DNA of 34,902 bases from Methylobacterium marchantiae (lineage in GTDB: Bacteria > Pseudomonadota > Alphaproteobacteria > Rhizobiales > Beijerinckiaceae). The stretch is from positions 1-34,902 of the forward strand of contig NZ_BPQT01000039.1 of the NCBI RefSeq assembly GCF_022179405.1. The letters are read 5' to 3'. Position 1 is the stretch's first letter. Each line of letters opens with the position of its first letter. The notes under the pieces are model-generated. The model ran no database searches. It was given only the letters and a program-made list of their open reading frames with translations, and was not told where the DNA came from. This document shows, piece after piece, positions 24,255 through 33,312 of this stretch. The position numbers and the translations under genes were made by a program.

Positions 24255-24353
24255 GACGCGTCGGTCCCTGCTTCGGGGAGCGACGAGAATGATCCGAACT
24301 ATCGGGTGTTATGGTTGCGAGTGTCTTAAGACGATCCGTTCGACCCGGATCGG

Positions 24354-24611
24354 TCAGAAGCTTCCCGGTCGTCCATGGGTCACCGCCAGGGCCCCCACGA
24401 GGGAATGGACGCTGGACCGCCCCTTCTCGCCGGAGATCCGCTCGGCATCGGCACTGCTCTGGGTCGCGACGGCGAAGACCAGGAGCGCGACTGTCGCAAC
24501 GCCGCCCAGCGTCGCGACGAGCCAGAGATAGGCCTGCTGCACCGCCCGAGATACGGGGACGGAGACAGGGGTCTCGTTCATGAATAAGGGGGTCGGGCTC
24601 GAGTCGCTCAT
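24354..24611 (-). CDS. small single-pass membrane protein
   Basis: 85 aa from ATG 24611, with GGGAA ~8 bases upstream; a second ATG (24581) is possible. A polar N-terminus (MSDSSPTPLFMNETPVSVPV) precedes one strong membrane helix (QAYLWLVATLGGVATVALLV), then a polar, presumably periplasmic tail. No recognised family. It lies between sleB (99 bp downstream) and the ppdK terminator. Confidence 0.5.
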   Translation of the reverse strand: MSDSSPTPLFMNETPVSVPVSRAVQQAYLWLVATLGGVATVALLVFAVATQSSADAERISGEKGRSSVHSLVGALAVTHGRPGSF

Positions 24612-24767
24612 GGTCGGCATTCCCGCGCGTATTACTCGCCGTCCCACCAAGCCGGGAGCGTCGTCGCGCTTCGGTCTGGCACTAGCACTCAACGTGCCCG
24701 CACGACATCGGTTCACCGGGTTTTCAAAGATTTGTTCAACGAAATCTTTCGCGGCAGGATTCGCAAG

Positions 24768-24793
24768 AAAAAGGGCGGCCTGGAGCCGCCCTT
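24768..24793 (-). terminator. intrinsic terminator of ppdK
   Basis: On the minus strand AAGGGCGGC pairs with GCCGCCCTT (24771-24779 with 24785-24793), followed by a T-run (24768-24772 as A on the plus strand), 33 bases past the stop. Confidence 0.85.
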
Positions 24794-24825
24794 CCGTCGC
24801 ATGGTCGCTTCGAGAGTCAGGCCGA

Positions 24826-27504
<2,679 letters not shown>

Positions 27505-27872
27505 CGTCATCGATCCGCTTGCAACAGTGAGGGACGCAGTGCCCGTTGACGCCCCGTTGGACCATCCCATGCTGCAATGCAAGATGAACGCCTGAGCCCG
27601 GCGCCTCCGCTGTACACCACGGTGAATCCGCCCGTCATCGAGTGGCCGCGAAACCCAGGTCCATCCACAGGGTCCGGCCATGTCCTACGACACTGCGCGC
27701 AAAACGCCCAGGCGTTCGCTCAGGCTCGGATGAGAGAGACCACCACATTGTAACGGGCCGATCACCGCGCGAGCGGGGTCCGGACTTCTACGCCCCCGCA
27801 GAGGACATGGAAGATCGAGGATCGTCGCCCGCTCCGCCGAGCGGGTCCGATCACATCATCTCGGCGATCTGT
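27505..27872. other. intergenic region before ppdK
   Basis: 368 bases between ppdK and the L,D-transpeptidase stop. It must hold the ppdK promoter. A 6-bp stem hairpin (27828-27845, CCCGCT/AGCGGG) near the transpeptidase stop may be its terminator. Long plus-strand frames through here have no coding character. Confidence 0.4.
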
Positions 27873-28514
27873 TCAGACCCGATACTTGCCGTTGCGCTTC
27901 ACCAGGACCCGCGTGCCGACGGGGACACGTTCGAACAGGTCGACGATGTCCTCGTTGAGCATGCGCACGCAACCGGACGACATCTGCTCGCCGATGCTCC
28001 AGGGCTCGTTGGTGCCGTGGATGCGGAACAGGATGTCCCGGTTGTTCTGGTAGAGGTAGAGCGCGCGGGCGCCGAGCGGGTTGTCGACGCCGCCCTTGCG
28101 GGTCCGCGGCAGGTCGGGGTTGAGCGAGACCATCGTGGTGGTGGGGCTCCAATCCGGCCAGGTTCCCTTGCGTCCGACCTTGGCCTCGCCCTTCCAGGAA
28201 AAGCCGAGCTTGCCGACACCGATGCCGTACTGGCGGGCGGTGCCGTCCTCCTGAACCAGGGCGAGCTGCCGATTGTCGATATCGACCACGATCGTGCCCG
28301 GGCGTTCCGCGCCGGTGTAGCGGACGACCTGCCGGCGGTATTTCGGGTCGAGCCGGGACGTGTCCACCAGCGGAACGTCGAAGGGCTTGTCGGGCATCGA
28401 ACCAGTATACCAGGCCGCCTCGTCATCCTGCGCGACGGTCATCGGGCCGCGGGAATTGCACGCGGCCAATGGAGCGATGACGAGCAGGCTGAGAAGAACG
28501 CGGCGGATATGCAT
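27873..28514 (-). CDS. L,D-transpeptidase (YkuD domain), lipoprotein
   Basis: 213 aa from ATG 28514, with GTGGAG upstream; a longer in-frame reading passes through pseudogene sequence. Lipobox LLVIAPLAAC at residues ~10-19, with acylated Cys19. The YkuD domain runs from ~70 (GTIVVDIDNRQLALVQEDGT) to the C-terminus. The catalytic motif is H-x16-SSGCVRM, seen as RIHGTNEPWS followed by SSGCVRM. The enzyme makes 3-3 crosslinks in peptidoglycan or attaches outer-membrane proteins to it. Periplasmic, anchored in a membrane. Confidence 0.93.
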   Translation of the reverse strand: MHIRRVLLSLLVIAPLAACNSRGPMTVAQDDEAAWYTGSMPDKPFDVPLVDTSRLDPKYRRQVVRYTGAERPGTIVVDIDNRQLALVQEDGTARQYGIGVGKLGFSWKGEAKVGRKGTWPDWSPTTTMVSLNPDLPRTRKGGVDNPLGARALYLYQNNRDILFRIHGTNEPWSIGEQMSSGCVRMLNEDIVDLFERVPVGTRVLVKRNGKYRV

Positions 28515-28604
28515 CGATGGCTCCACGAGAGTGGTCGTCGGGCGGATCATTGCCCTCATGACTACCCGCCGTGGACCGCCGATGTTGTGTCTTTCCCGCC
28601 GCAG

Positions 28605-28631
28605 CCGGTGGGAACCTGTCCATCCCACCGG
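28605..28631 (-). terminator. hairpin behind the amidase pseudogene
   Basis: CCGGTGGGA (28605-28613) pairs with TCCCACCGG (28623-28631), 3 bp beyond the TAA of the SH3 part. It is probably the surviving terminator of the former gene. Confidence 0.5.
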
Positions 28632-28633
28632 GT

Positions 28634-28948
28634 TTACGAGAGGTCGTGTTCGTGGATCCAGCCCGTCCAGCTCGGCTGGGCTCGCGTATTCGGCACGCTG
28701 ACGCCGAGCCATCTTCCCTCCCGCTCGATCGGTTCCACGAGGGTCCCGGCGGGCAGCAATCCGACCAGCGGAGAGGTCGTGCGCGATCTGAGATCGAGCC
28801 CTTCGCCGACGGCGACCGTGGGGCCGGTCCCGTGTCACGCAGCTTCGGTTTTCCGGCATGCCACGCCACTTTGTCGAAGCTCAGGCATTGGATCACCGAC
28901 CCGTCGCGGTCGATGACGAGGTGAGCGGACGAACCCTCGTTATCCTTG
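28634..28948 (-). pseudogene. remnant of N-acetylmuramoyl-L-alanine amidase with SH3-like C-terminus
   Basis: Minus strand. The first part reads EGSSAHLVIDRDGSVIQCLS then FDKVAWHAGK, the N-terminal half of an amidase_2 (AmpD/AmiD-like) domain. It runs straight into a different reading frame that encodes an SH3-like tail (VGEGLDLRSRTTSPLVGLLP, GTLVEPIEREGRWLGVSV, WTGWIHEHDLS and TAA at 28634). That frame has a TGA just upstream of the tail. The amidase core between the two pieces, with the remaining zinc ligands, is missing. No start codon survives in the 5' part (a TGA is in frame just upstream). This is a gene broken by internal deletion plus frame change. Confidence 0.7.
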
Positions 28949-29005
28949 CGGCGGGATCATTCGGCGCTTTTCTGCGCGCCGCCGCCAGACAGGAAGGTTT
29001 CAGCG

Positions 29006-29449
29006 ATGGCCGATACCCAGACCCTCACCGTCTCCGACATTGAGGAATCGCTCGCCGCCCTGGGGCCGGCCATCCATCTCGACCATTGCGTGATCCACGT
29101 GTCCGATTGGGCGCGGTCCACCGCCTTCTATCGCGACGTGATGGGGGCCGAGATCGTGCCGAACGGGAAGGGTTTCGTCTACCGGTTCGGCGGCGTGCAG
29201 TTGAACGTGCACGGCCCCGGCCTGTCGCCCAAGCCGCTGGCAGAACATCCGGTCATGCCCGGCGGCAGCGATCTCTGCTTCCGCTGGTCGGGCCCGATCG
29301 AGGGCGCGATCGCCCATCTCGCAGCGAACGGCGTGCCGGTGGAGCTCGGCCCCGTGGAGCGCAACGGCGCGGCCGGGTCCGGGATCAGCGTCTATTTCCG
29401 CGATCCGGACGGGTCGCTGATGGAGTTCATCACCTATCCGGCCGAATGA
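29006..29449 (+). CDS. VOC (glyoxalase/bleomycin-resistance/dioxygenase) family protein
   Basis: 147 aa; AGGAAGG stands ~9 bases before ATG 29006. A ~22-residue N-terminus precedes one VOC module: HLDHCVIHVSDWARSTAFYR DVMG at the start, then FRWSGPIEGAIAHLAANGVP, and YFRDPDGSLMEFITYP at the end. Metal-ligand positions are occupied by His (LDHCVIH) and Glu (MEF). Members include glyoxalase I, extradiol dioxygenases and antibiotic-binding proteins; the substrate here is unknown. Convergent with the cNMP-binding gene (10-bp gap). Confidence 0.85.
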   Translation: MADTQTLTVSDIEESLAALGPAIHLDHCVIHVSDWARSTAFYRDVMGAEIVPNGKGFVYRFGGVQLNVHGPGLSPKPLAEHPVMPGGSDLCFRWSGPIEGAIAHLAANGVPVELGPVERNGAAGSGISVYFRDPDGSLMEFITYPAE

Positions 29450-29459
29450 GGGCGCCGGC

Positions 29460-29903
29460 TCATCCGCGGCGTTCGGCCAGTTGCTGATTGGTGTGCTCGA
29501 GTCTCAAAGCGAGCTCGCGCATGACGGCGATACTGATCTGCGGGAACTGCGCCAGCAATTCGAGGAAGACGGTGCGGTCGATCCGCAGGGCCGTGACGGC
29601 GGTCTCCGCCTGGACGGTGGCCGAGCGGGGCTGGTCCGCGAGGATACCCATCTCTCCGACGAGGGCGTTCGGCCCGAGAAGCGCGAGGCGGAACGAGCCA
29701 TACGACCCGTCGATGGTGACGGCGGCCGAGCCCTCCAGGATGAGATAGGCAGCATCGGCGACGTCGCCGCGGGCGAATAGCTGCTGATCGGCCTCGAAAT
29801 GGACCCGCTCGCTGGTGAAGGCGAGGAGTTTGAGACGCGATGGCTCGACCCCGCGAAACAGCGGCACCTGGCGCAGCGAGGATACCTCTGTATCGAGTGT
29901 CAT
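29460..29903 (-). CDS. cyclic nucleotide-binding (CAP_ED) domain protein without HTH
   Basis: 147 aa. A single cNMP-binding domain: VPLFRGVEPSRLKLLAFTSE, VHFEADQQLFARGD, AYLILEGSAAVTI, the phosphate-binding region ALVGEMGILADQPRSATVQA and ALRIDRTVFLELLAQFP. It stops after the C-helix (MRELALRLEHTNQQLAERRG). No DNA-binding domain follows, so it is not a Crp-type regulator; it could act as a free sensor or adaptor. It starts inside the stop of a small upstream ORF (ATGA overlap). Confidence 0.85.
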   Translation of the reverse strand: MTLDTEVSSLRQVPLFRGVEPSRLKLLAFTSERVHFEADQQLFARGDVADAAYLILEGSAAVTIDGSYGSFRLALLGPNALVGEMGILADQPRSATVQAETAVTALRIDRTVFLELLAQFPQISIAVMRELALRLEHTNQQLAERRG

Positions 29904-30046
29904 TCTGAACGCTCCGGTCGCGGGCGCCGCGTGGCGGCCGCCTTCATCGCGCGCATCCATGCGGGTTGCCCGGGCATTGTCCAGCCCGGTTCGAATTCGA
30001 GGCACACCGCCGTCTGATCGGGTACGGCCGTGAACGGCTTGGCCAT
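29900..30046 (-). CDS. possible 48-aa upstream peptide coupled to the cNMP-binding gene
   Basis: Start ATG 30046, stop TGA 29900-29902, overlapping the next ATG by 4 bases. The peptide (MAKPFTAVPDQTAVCLEFEP, then GWTMPGQPAWMRAMKAA) has a non-random amino-acid mix but matches no family known to me. The overlap is the main support; it could be chance. Confidence 0.35.
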   Translation of the reverse strand: MAKPFTAVPDQTAVCLEFEPGWTMPGQPAWMRAMKAAATRRPRPERSE

Positions 30047-30175
30047 AGGGATCCCGGCGGGTTCCGCGTTCCAATCCAGCACGCACGTTTTGCCGCACCC
30101 GAATCGATGACGACCAATGATGGAGCGCGCTGGGCGAGATGGAGAATGGCTTTTGTCTTCGGCAACGCTCGCAGA

Positions 30176-30200
30176 GGAACCATCGATATTGGCGAAGGTT
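30176..30200 (+). promoter_or_regulatory. EcfG-type promoter of the KGG stress gene
   Basis: GGAAC (30176-30180), 16-bp spacer, GGTT (30197-30200). One mismatch to CGTT. It lies 35 bp before the start codon of the KGG protein. Confidence 0.65.
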
Positions 30201-30234
30201 GTCCTGTTCGAGAACCCATGCTGAGGAGGCGCTG

Positions 30235-30429
30235 ATGGCATCAGGAAATTCTACCTCGAAGCGAGGTTTTGCATCGATGGATCTGGAGCGGCAACGCGAG
30301 ATCGCGAGCAAAGGTGGTCGTAGCGTACCTGCGGAAAAGCGTTCTTTTTCCCAGGATCGCGAACTGGCTTCTTCGGCTGGACGCAAGGGCGGACAGTCGA
30401 CTGGTCCCGGACGGCCCGGCGAAGACTAG
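30235..30429 (+). CDS. KGG-repeat (con-10/GsiB-like) general stress protein
   Basis: 64 aa; GAGGAG lies 7-8 bases before ATG 30235. Two KGG units are visible: RGFASMDLERQREIASKGGR and RSFSQDRELASSAGRKGGQ, separated by SVPAEK. These are the hydrophilic repeats of con-10/GsiB/YciG-type stress proteins, thought to be disordered protectants against desiccation and heat. An EcfG-type promoter directly upstream and a strong terminator downstream make it a monocistronic stress gene, in keeping with phyR/nepR 2 kb away. Confidence 0.9.
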   Translation: MASGNSTSKRGFASMDLERQREIASKGGRSVPAEKRSFSQDRELASSAGRKGGQSTGPGRPGED

Positions 30430-30451
30430 CAGACTTATTCTGAGACGAGCG

Positions 30452-30488
30452 AGGCGCGCGCCGGTTTCCGGCCCGCGCCTTTCTTTTT
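30452..30488 (+). terminator. intrinsic terminator of the KGG gene
   Basis: AGGCGCGCGCCGG (30452-30464) with CCGGCCCGCGCCT (30468-30480), 12 of 13 paired, followed by TTCTTTTT. Confidence 0.85.
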
Positions 30489-30522
30489 GGCTATGCCGTT
30501 CCGTGAGACTGAGGCTGCAACG

Positions 30523-30549
30523 AAAAAACCCTTCGCTCGACGCGAAGGG
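30523..30549 (-). terminator. intrinsic terminator of the 121-aa protein gene
   Basis: CCCTTCGC (30529-30536) with GCGAAGGG (30542-30549) around TCGAC; on the minus strand a run of six T follows (30523-30528 as A). Located 40 bases past the stop at 30589. Confidence 0.8.
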
Positions 30550-30588
30550 CTATCGATAGACCGGAACCTGCGGGTACGTCGCCGAGGT

Positions 30589-30954
30589 TTAGGCGATGCA
30601 ACGTCCGGGGATCATGCGCCGCGCTTCCGGGCCGGCAAGCGAGCTGATCGCACCTTCGCAGCCATCGCGCATCGTCCGGCGAGGCTTCAATGCGGGCTTC
30701 TCGTTCAGAACCGTGTTCTGATCTTCCGAGACCGCCGGGCTCTTCCGCTCGGTCGAGCGGGCGGTCGCTTCACGAACGGTCGTCGCCGCCGAGATGGCAG
30801 GTTGCTGGGAGATGTAGGCTGTCGCGAAACTCGTCTTGCTGACAGAGATCGGTGGCGAGCGAAGGTCGGCTTCGCGCTGGATCACCGGATGCATCAGCGT
30901 TGCGATGAGGGCAGCCGGTCCAGTGACGCTGAGGATGAAGCCAGACCGAAGCAT
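30589..30954 (-). CDS. exported or membrane-anchored protein of unknown function, stress-regulated
   Basis: 121 aa from ATG 30954, with GGAG ~9 bases upstream; the longer frame reaches through the promoter and is not used. A hydrophobic N-terminus (LRSGFILSVTGPAALIATLM) suggests a signal or anchor. A Ser/Thr/Ala-rich middle is followed by the C-terminal motif MRDGCEGAISSLAGPEARRM then IPGRCIA. The paired cysteines in CEGA...PGRC recall small periplasmic proteins of Rhizobiales, but the function is unknown. An EcfG-type promoter (30994-31019) drives it. Confidence 0.75.
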   Translation of the reverse strand: MLRSGFILSVTGPAALIATLMHPVIQREADLRSPPISVSKTSFATAYISQQPAISAATTVREATARSTERKSPAVSEDQNTVLNEKPALKPRRTMRDGCEGAISSLAGPEARRMIPGRCIA

Positions 30955-30993
30955 CGTCGTAATCTCCAAACGGAGCTTGACAGGATGCTCGAC

Positions 30994-31019
30994 AACGCAG
31001 CCAAATCCTCGCCGGTTCC
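30994..31019 (-). promoter_or_regulatory. EcfG-type promoter of the 121-aa protein gene
   Basis: Minus strand GGAAC (31019-31015), 17-bp spacer, CGTT (30997-30994), 40 bp before the start codon at 30954. Confidence 0.75.
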
Positions 31020-31158
31020 TCGACTGGTCTAAAAACTTTACGGTCAGTAAAAATAGGCTTCGATATTGCAAAAAATCTCGGCCATTCGCGAGTCGTTCGG
31101 TAAAGGATGTGACTGAAAAACCACGTCAATCCGTAAAGCGAAGGGTATCGCATTTTTT

Positions 31159-31183
31159 GGAACCGTGTTGCATTCCATCCGTT
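31159..31183 (+). promoter_or_regulatory. EcfG-type promoter for candidate sRNA B
   Basis: GGAAC (31159-31163), 16-bp spacer, CGTT (31180-31183), an exact consensus match, ~65 bp before a strong terminator with no credible ORF between. Confidence 0.75.
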
Positions 31184-31189
31184 AACAGA

Positions 31190-31278
31190 TCACCCGGCCG
31201 CCTGGTCCTCCCCCCGCATTCCCCTTGTGCATTGGCCGGAAACTTTTCACGGGCCGGACATCTGTCCGGCCCGTTTTT
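31190..31278 (+). ncRNA. candidate stress-controlled small RNA B (GsrN-like)
   Basis: The predicted transcript is ~89 nt. CCGGCC (31194-31199) can pair with GGCCGG (31234-31239), exposing a ~34-nt loop with two C-rich tracts (CCTCCCCCC and TTCCCC) that are complementary to Shine-Dalgarno sequences. A short A/T-rich linker follows, then the terminator hairpin. This C-rich-loop-plus-terminator design under an EcfG promoter is that of GsrN, the SigT-dependent sRNA of Caulobacter, and the locus lies beside phyR. The promoter, loop and terminator are seen; the family assignment is inferred. Confidence 0.62.
31249..31278 (+). terminator. intrinsic terminator of candidate sRNA B
   Basis: ACGGGCCGGAC pairs with GTCCGGCCCGT around ATCT (stem 31249-31259 with 31264-31274), followed by TTTTT ending at 31278. 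Confidence 0.9.
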
Positions 31279-31340
31279 CGTCGGGCCAAGTCTTCCGGCG
31301 TTCACTGGCCGAGCATCTTGGAACCGGCCTCGCGAAAACG

Positions 31341-31367
31341 AAAAGCCCCGGCTCCGTGCCGGGGCTT
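31341..31367 (-). terminator. intrinsic terminator of phyR
   Basis: AAGCCCCGGC (31343-31352) with GCCGGGGCTT (31358-31367); on the minus strand TTTTCGTTTTCG follows. It is 53 bp past the phyR stop and convergent with the terminator of sRNA B. Confidence 0.85.
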
Positions 31368-31419
31368 CCGTCGATCGACAGTCAAGGACCGCCTGGGTCC
31401 GGCGGTCGGTCGCGCAGGA

Positions 31420-32220
31420 TCAGGCCGTCTTCTCGCGCCGACGGGCACTCTGCTGGAAGAACAGCGCCTGGCTGATCACGGCGGAGACGTTGGCGGGCTG
31501 GAACGGCTTCGCGATCAGGAAGGCGGGCTCCGGCCGCTCGCCGGTGAGGAAACGCTCCGGATAAGCGGTGATGAAGATCACCGGAACCTCGAACGTCTTC
31601 AGCAGATCGTTGACCGCATCGAGGCCGGACGAACCATCGGCGAGTTGAATGTCCGCGAGGATGAGACCGGGACGTGAGCCTTCCGAAGCGATTTTGATCG
31701 CCTCGGTCCGCGTCCGGGCGACGCCGATCACGTTGTGGCCGAGACCCTCCACGAGGGCTTCGAGGTCCATCGCGATCAGCGGCTCGTCCTCGATGATGAG
31801 GATTTCGGTGGCCATGTCGGCCGCGAGTTCGCGGCCGGCCTCGTCGACGAGGTCGCGCACTTGGCTGACGTCGACTTCGAGGATGACGGCCGCGTCTTCT
31901 TCCGAGAAGCCTTCCAGGCACGACAGCAGGAATGCCTGGCGCGGCAGCGGCGTGATCTGGCCGAGGCGCACCTCGGCGGGGAGATCGTGCTGAACCTGAT
32001 CGCTCTGGCCGTTGACGGAAAGGGAATTCCAAATGCGCGTATAGACGCGGAAAAGGTCGGCCTTGACGTTGGTGCTGCGTCCGAGCGTATCCGGCTCGTT
32101 GACGAGCGTCTCGAGCGTCGCCGCCACATATGCATCGCCGGCGACCTGGCTGCCGGTCAGTGCCCGCGCATACCGGCGCAGGTACGGCAGGTGTTGCACG
32201 ACGAGTTGAGCTGTCGACAT
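31420..32220 (-). CDS. phyR: PhyR, general stress response regulator (sigma-like + receiver)
   Basis: 266 aa; GGGGAT lies ~8 bases before ATG 32220. Residues ~1-130 mimic an ECF sigma factor: sigma2-like LVVQHLPYLRRYARALTGS and sigma4-like LPRQAFLLSCLEGFSEEDAA. Residues ~138-260 are a receiver domain with IIEDEP, the phospho-acceptor Asp190 (LILADIQLADG), Thr218 in FITAYPERFLTG and Lys238 in AKPF, i.e. the FATGUY-type receiver of PhyR proteins. When phosphorylated, the sigma-like domain captures NepR and frees the sigma factor EcfG. Divergent from nepR; its own EcfG promoter implies positive autoregulation. Confidence 0.97.
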   Translation of the reverse strand: MSTAQLVVQHLPYLRRYARALTGSQVAGDAYVAATLETLVNEPDTLGRSTNVKADLFRVYTRIWNSLSVNGQSDQVQHDLPAEVRLGQITPLPRQAFLLSCLEGFSEEDAAVILEVDVSQVRDLVDEAGRELAADMATEILIIEDEPLIAMDLEALVEGLGHNVIGVARTRTEAIKIASEGSRPGLILADIQLADGSSGLDAVNDLLKTFEVPVIFITAYPERFLTGERPEPAFLIAKPFQPANVSAVISQALFFQQSARRREKTA

Positions 32221-32264
32221 TAGATCCCCTTGGCTCTGCCGTTCTTTATGATCGCCACCGCCAC

Positions 32265-32289
32265 AACGCGGACCGATCGGCTCTGTTCC
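32265..32289 (-). promoter_or_regulatory. EcfG-type promoter of phyR
   Basis: Minus strand GGAAC (32289-32285), 16-bp spacer, CGTT (32268-32265), 45 bp before the phyR start. Exact consensus. Confidence 0.88.
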
Positions 32290-32297
32290 GCAAGCCC

Positions 32298-32322
32298 GGA
32301 ACCGATTGTATGGCACCGCGTT
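32298..32322 (+). promoter_or_regulatory. EcfG-type promoter of nepR
   Basis: GGAAC (32298-32302), 16-bp spacer, CGTT (32319-32322), 78 bp before the nepR start. Its -35 is 8 bp from the -35 of the phyR promoter, facing away from it. Confidence 0.88.
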
Positions 32323-32400
32323 GCAGGTGCAGCCATGACTTATGTCAAGCCGCAAAACAATCGCGGCGATGCCAGCCGATGGCATCGAGGGGATAACCGA

Positions 32401-32637
32401 ATGGACGACGACGAGACAGGCCGTGTCTCCATCACGGAGATGCGATCAGAGCGGGAACATGAGGTGAAGCAGGACAACACCGAGCCCCACCGATTGAGCG
32501 ACCTGACTCAGAAGCGGATCGGTATGCACCTGCGCGCCATGTACGACACCATCGTTCAGCAGCCGGTTCCGGATCGCTTCCGTGACCTGATCGCTCAGAT
32601 GGATGAATCCTCCAGTCGATCCCTCGACGAGGTTTGA
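32401..32637 (+). CDS. nepR: NepR, anti-sigma factor of the general stress response
   Basis: 78 aa from ATG 32401, with GAGGGG ~10 bases upstream; longer frames cross the promoter. A ~35-residue flexible N-terminus precedes the NepR core IGMHLRAMYDTIVQQPVPDR followed by FRDLIAQMDE, which forms the two helices that bind either EcfG or the sigma-like domain of PhyR. Under non-stress conditions NepR holds EcfG inactive. In many Alphaproteobacteria ecfG follows nepR; here a bidirectional terminator follows instead, so ecfG must be elsewhere. Confidence 0.95.
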   Translation: MDDDETGRVSITEMRSEREHEVKQDNTEPHRLSDLTQKRIGMHLRAMYDTIVQQPVPDRFRDLIAQMDESSSRSLDEV

Positions 32638-32708
32638 GTTACGGCAGTCCCGCCAAGGCAGAAGTGCGCATCGGCACAGTGTAGATCTGCAGAGCCGCGG
32701 GAACTTGA

Positions 32709-32738
32709 GAAAGCCGCCGGATCGATCCGGCGGCTTTC
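32709..32738. terminator. bidirectional terminator between nepR and the DUF1328 gene
   Basis: A perfect 30-bp palindrome centred on ATCGAT (GAAAGCCGCCGG mirrored to 32738), with CCCTTTC after it on the plus strand. It sits between convergent genes. Confidence 0.85.
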
Positions 32739-32784
32739 CCTTTCGTTCAAGCCTTCGGCACTCCCATGCCGATGATCGTGATCG

Positions 32785-32961
32785 TCAAAGTGTCGGCGAG
32801 CGGCCGCGCATCAGGCCGACGACGGCCGATATGGCGAACAGCACGATGGCGACGAAGAAGACGAGCTTCGCGGCTTCCATCGCCGTGCCGGCAATACCGC
32901 CGAAACCAAGCAGAGCGGCCACGAGAGCCACGACGAGAAATGTTACGGCCCAACCGAGCAT
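32785..32961 (-). CDS. DUF1328/YtjA-family small membrane protein
   Basis: 58 aa from ATG 32961, with AAGGA ~9 bases upstream. The peptide reads [40 protein letters not shown], then [18 protein letters not shown]. It has two membrane helices linked by a GGIAGTA turn, the exact layout of DUF1328 proteins (E. coli YtjA). The function of the family is unknown; members are often stress-induced. Here an exact EcfG promoter (33017-33041) lies upstream, which places it in the PhyR regulon. Confidence 0.9.
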   Translation of the reverse strand: MLGWAVTFLVVALVAALLGFGGIAGTAMEAAKLVFFVAIVLFAISAVVGLMRGRSPTL

Positions 32962-33016
32962 TTGCGTAATCCTTGTGACGCTGGCGCGACCTGTGCCGCG
33001 ACCTCATGACAGCAAT

Positions 33017-33041
33017 AACGCCAAGTTATCCGCCCGGTTCC
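33017..33041 (-). promoter_or_regulatory. EcfG-type promoter of the DUF1328 gene
   Basis: Minus strand GGAAC (33041-33037), 16-bp spacer, CGTT (33020-33017), 56 bp before the start codon. Exact consensus. Confidence 0.85.
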
Positions 33042-33312
33042 TGACTTCGACACAAAGCCGACACGATTGCTTTTCCGAGGTGGGGAGACTCGCGCCGGAC
33101 CGATATGGTTACTTCGGATGCAGGGATGTCGGTGCCGGGAATTGTCTCCTGTCCCGGCATGCGGCCGACGTCATCGTTCGCCAGATCGCCGGGTAACAAC
33201 AGGTCGTCGTCCCGGCCACCGCACACGCGAGATGCGTCAAATCGACGGGTATATCGACGGGTATCTTGCAGGCGCGCGAGGGATCACCCCAGATAGCTGT
33301 TGACGCGGATGT
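33042..33312. other. intergenic stretch with short repeats
   Basis: No convincing gene. It contains an 8-bp inverted repeat TGCCGGGA/TCCCGGCA (33133-33140 with 33152-33159) without a T-run and an exact tandem duplication ATCGACGGGTAT (33241-33252, 33253-33264). Overlapping frames on both strands have no domain and no Shine-Dalgarno. Confidence 0.45.

Noticed and set aside
28611-28634. GGAAC-N15-GGTT on the plus strand
   Set aside because: Spacer too short; the bases belong to the pseudogene terminator hairpin.
30563-30588. GGAAC-N18-GGTT on the plus strand
   Set aside because: Spacer too long and no gene downstream on that strand.
31227-31475. 82-codon frame starting in candidate sRNA B
   Set aside because: It passes through two terminators and into the phyR 3' end.
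33026-33226. 66-codon minus-strand frame overlapping the DUF1328 promoter
   Set aside because: No domain or ribosome site; an EcfG promoter lies inside it.
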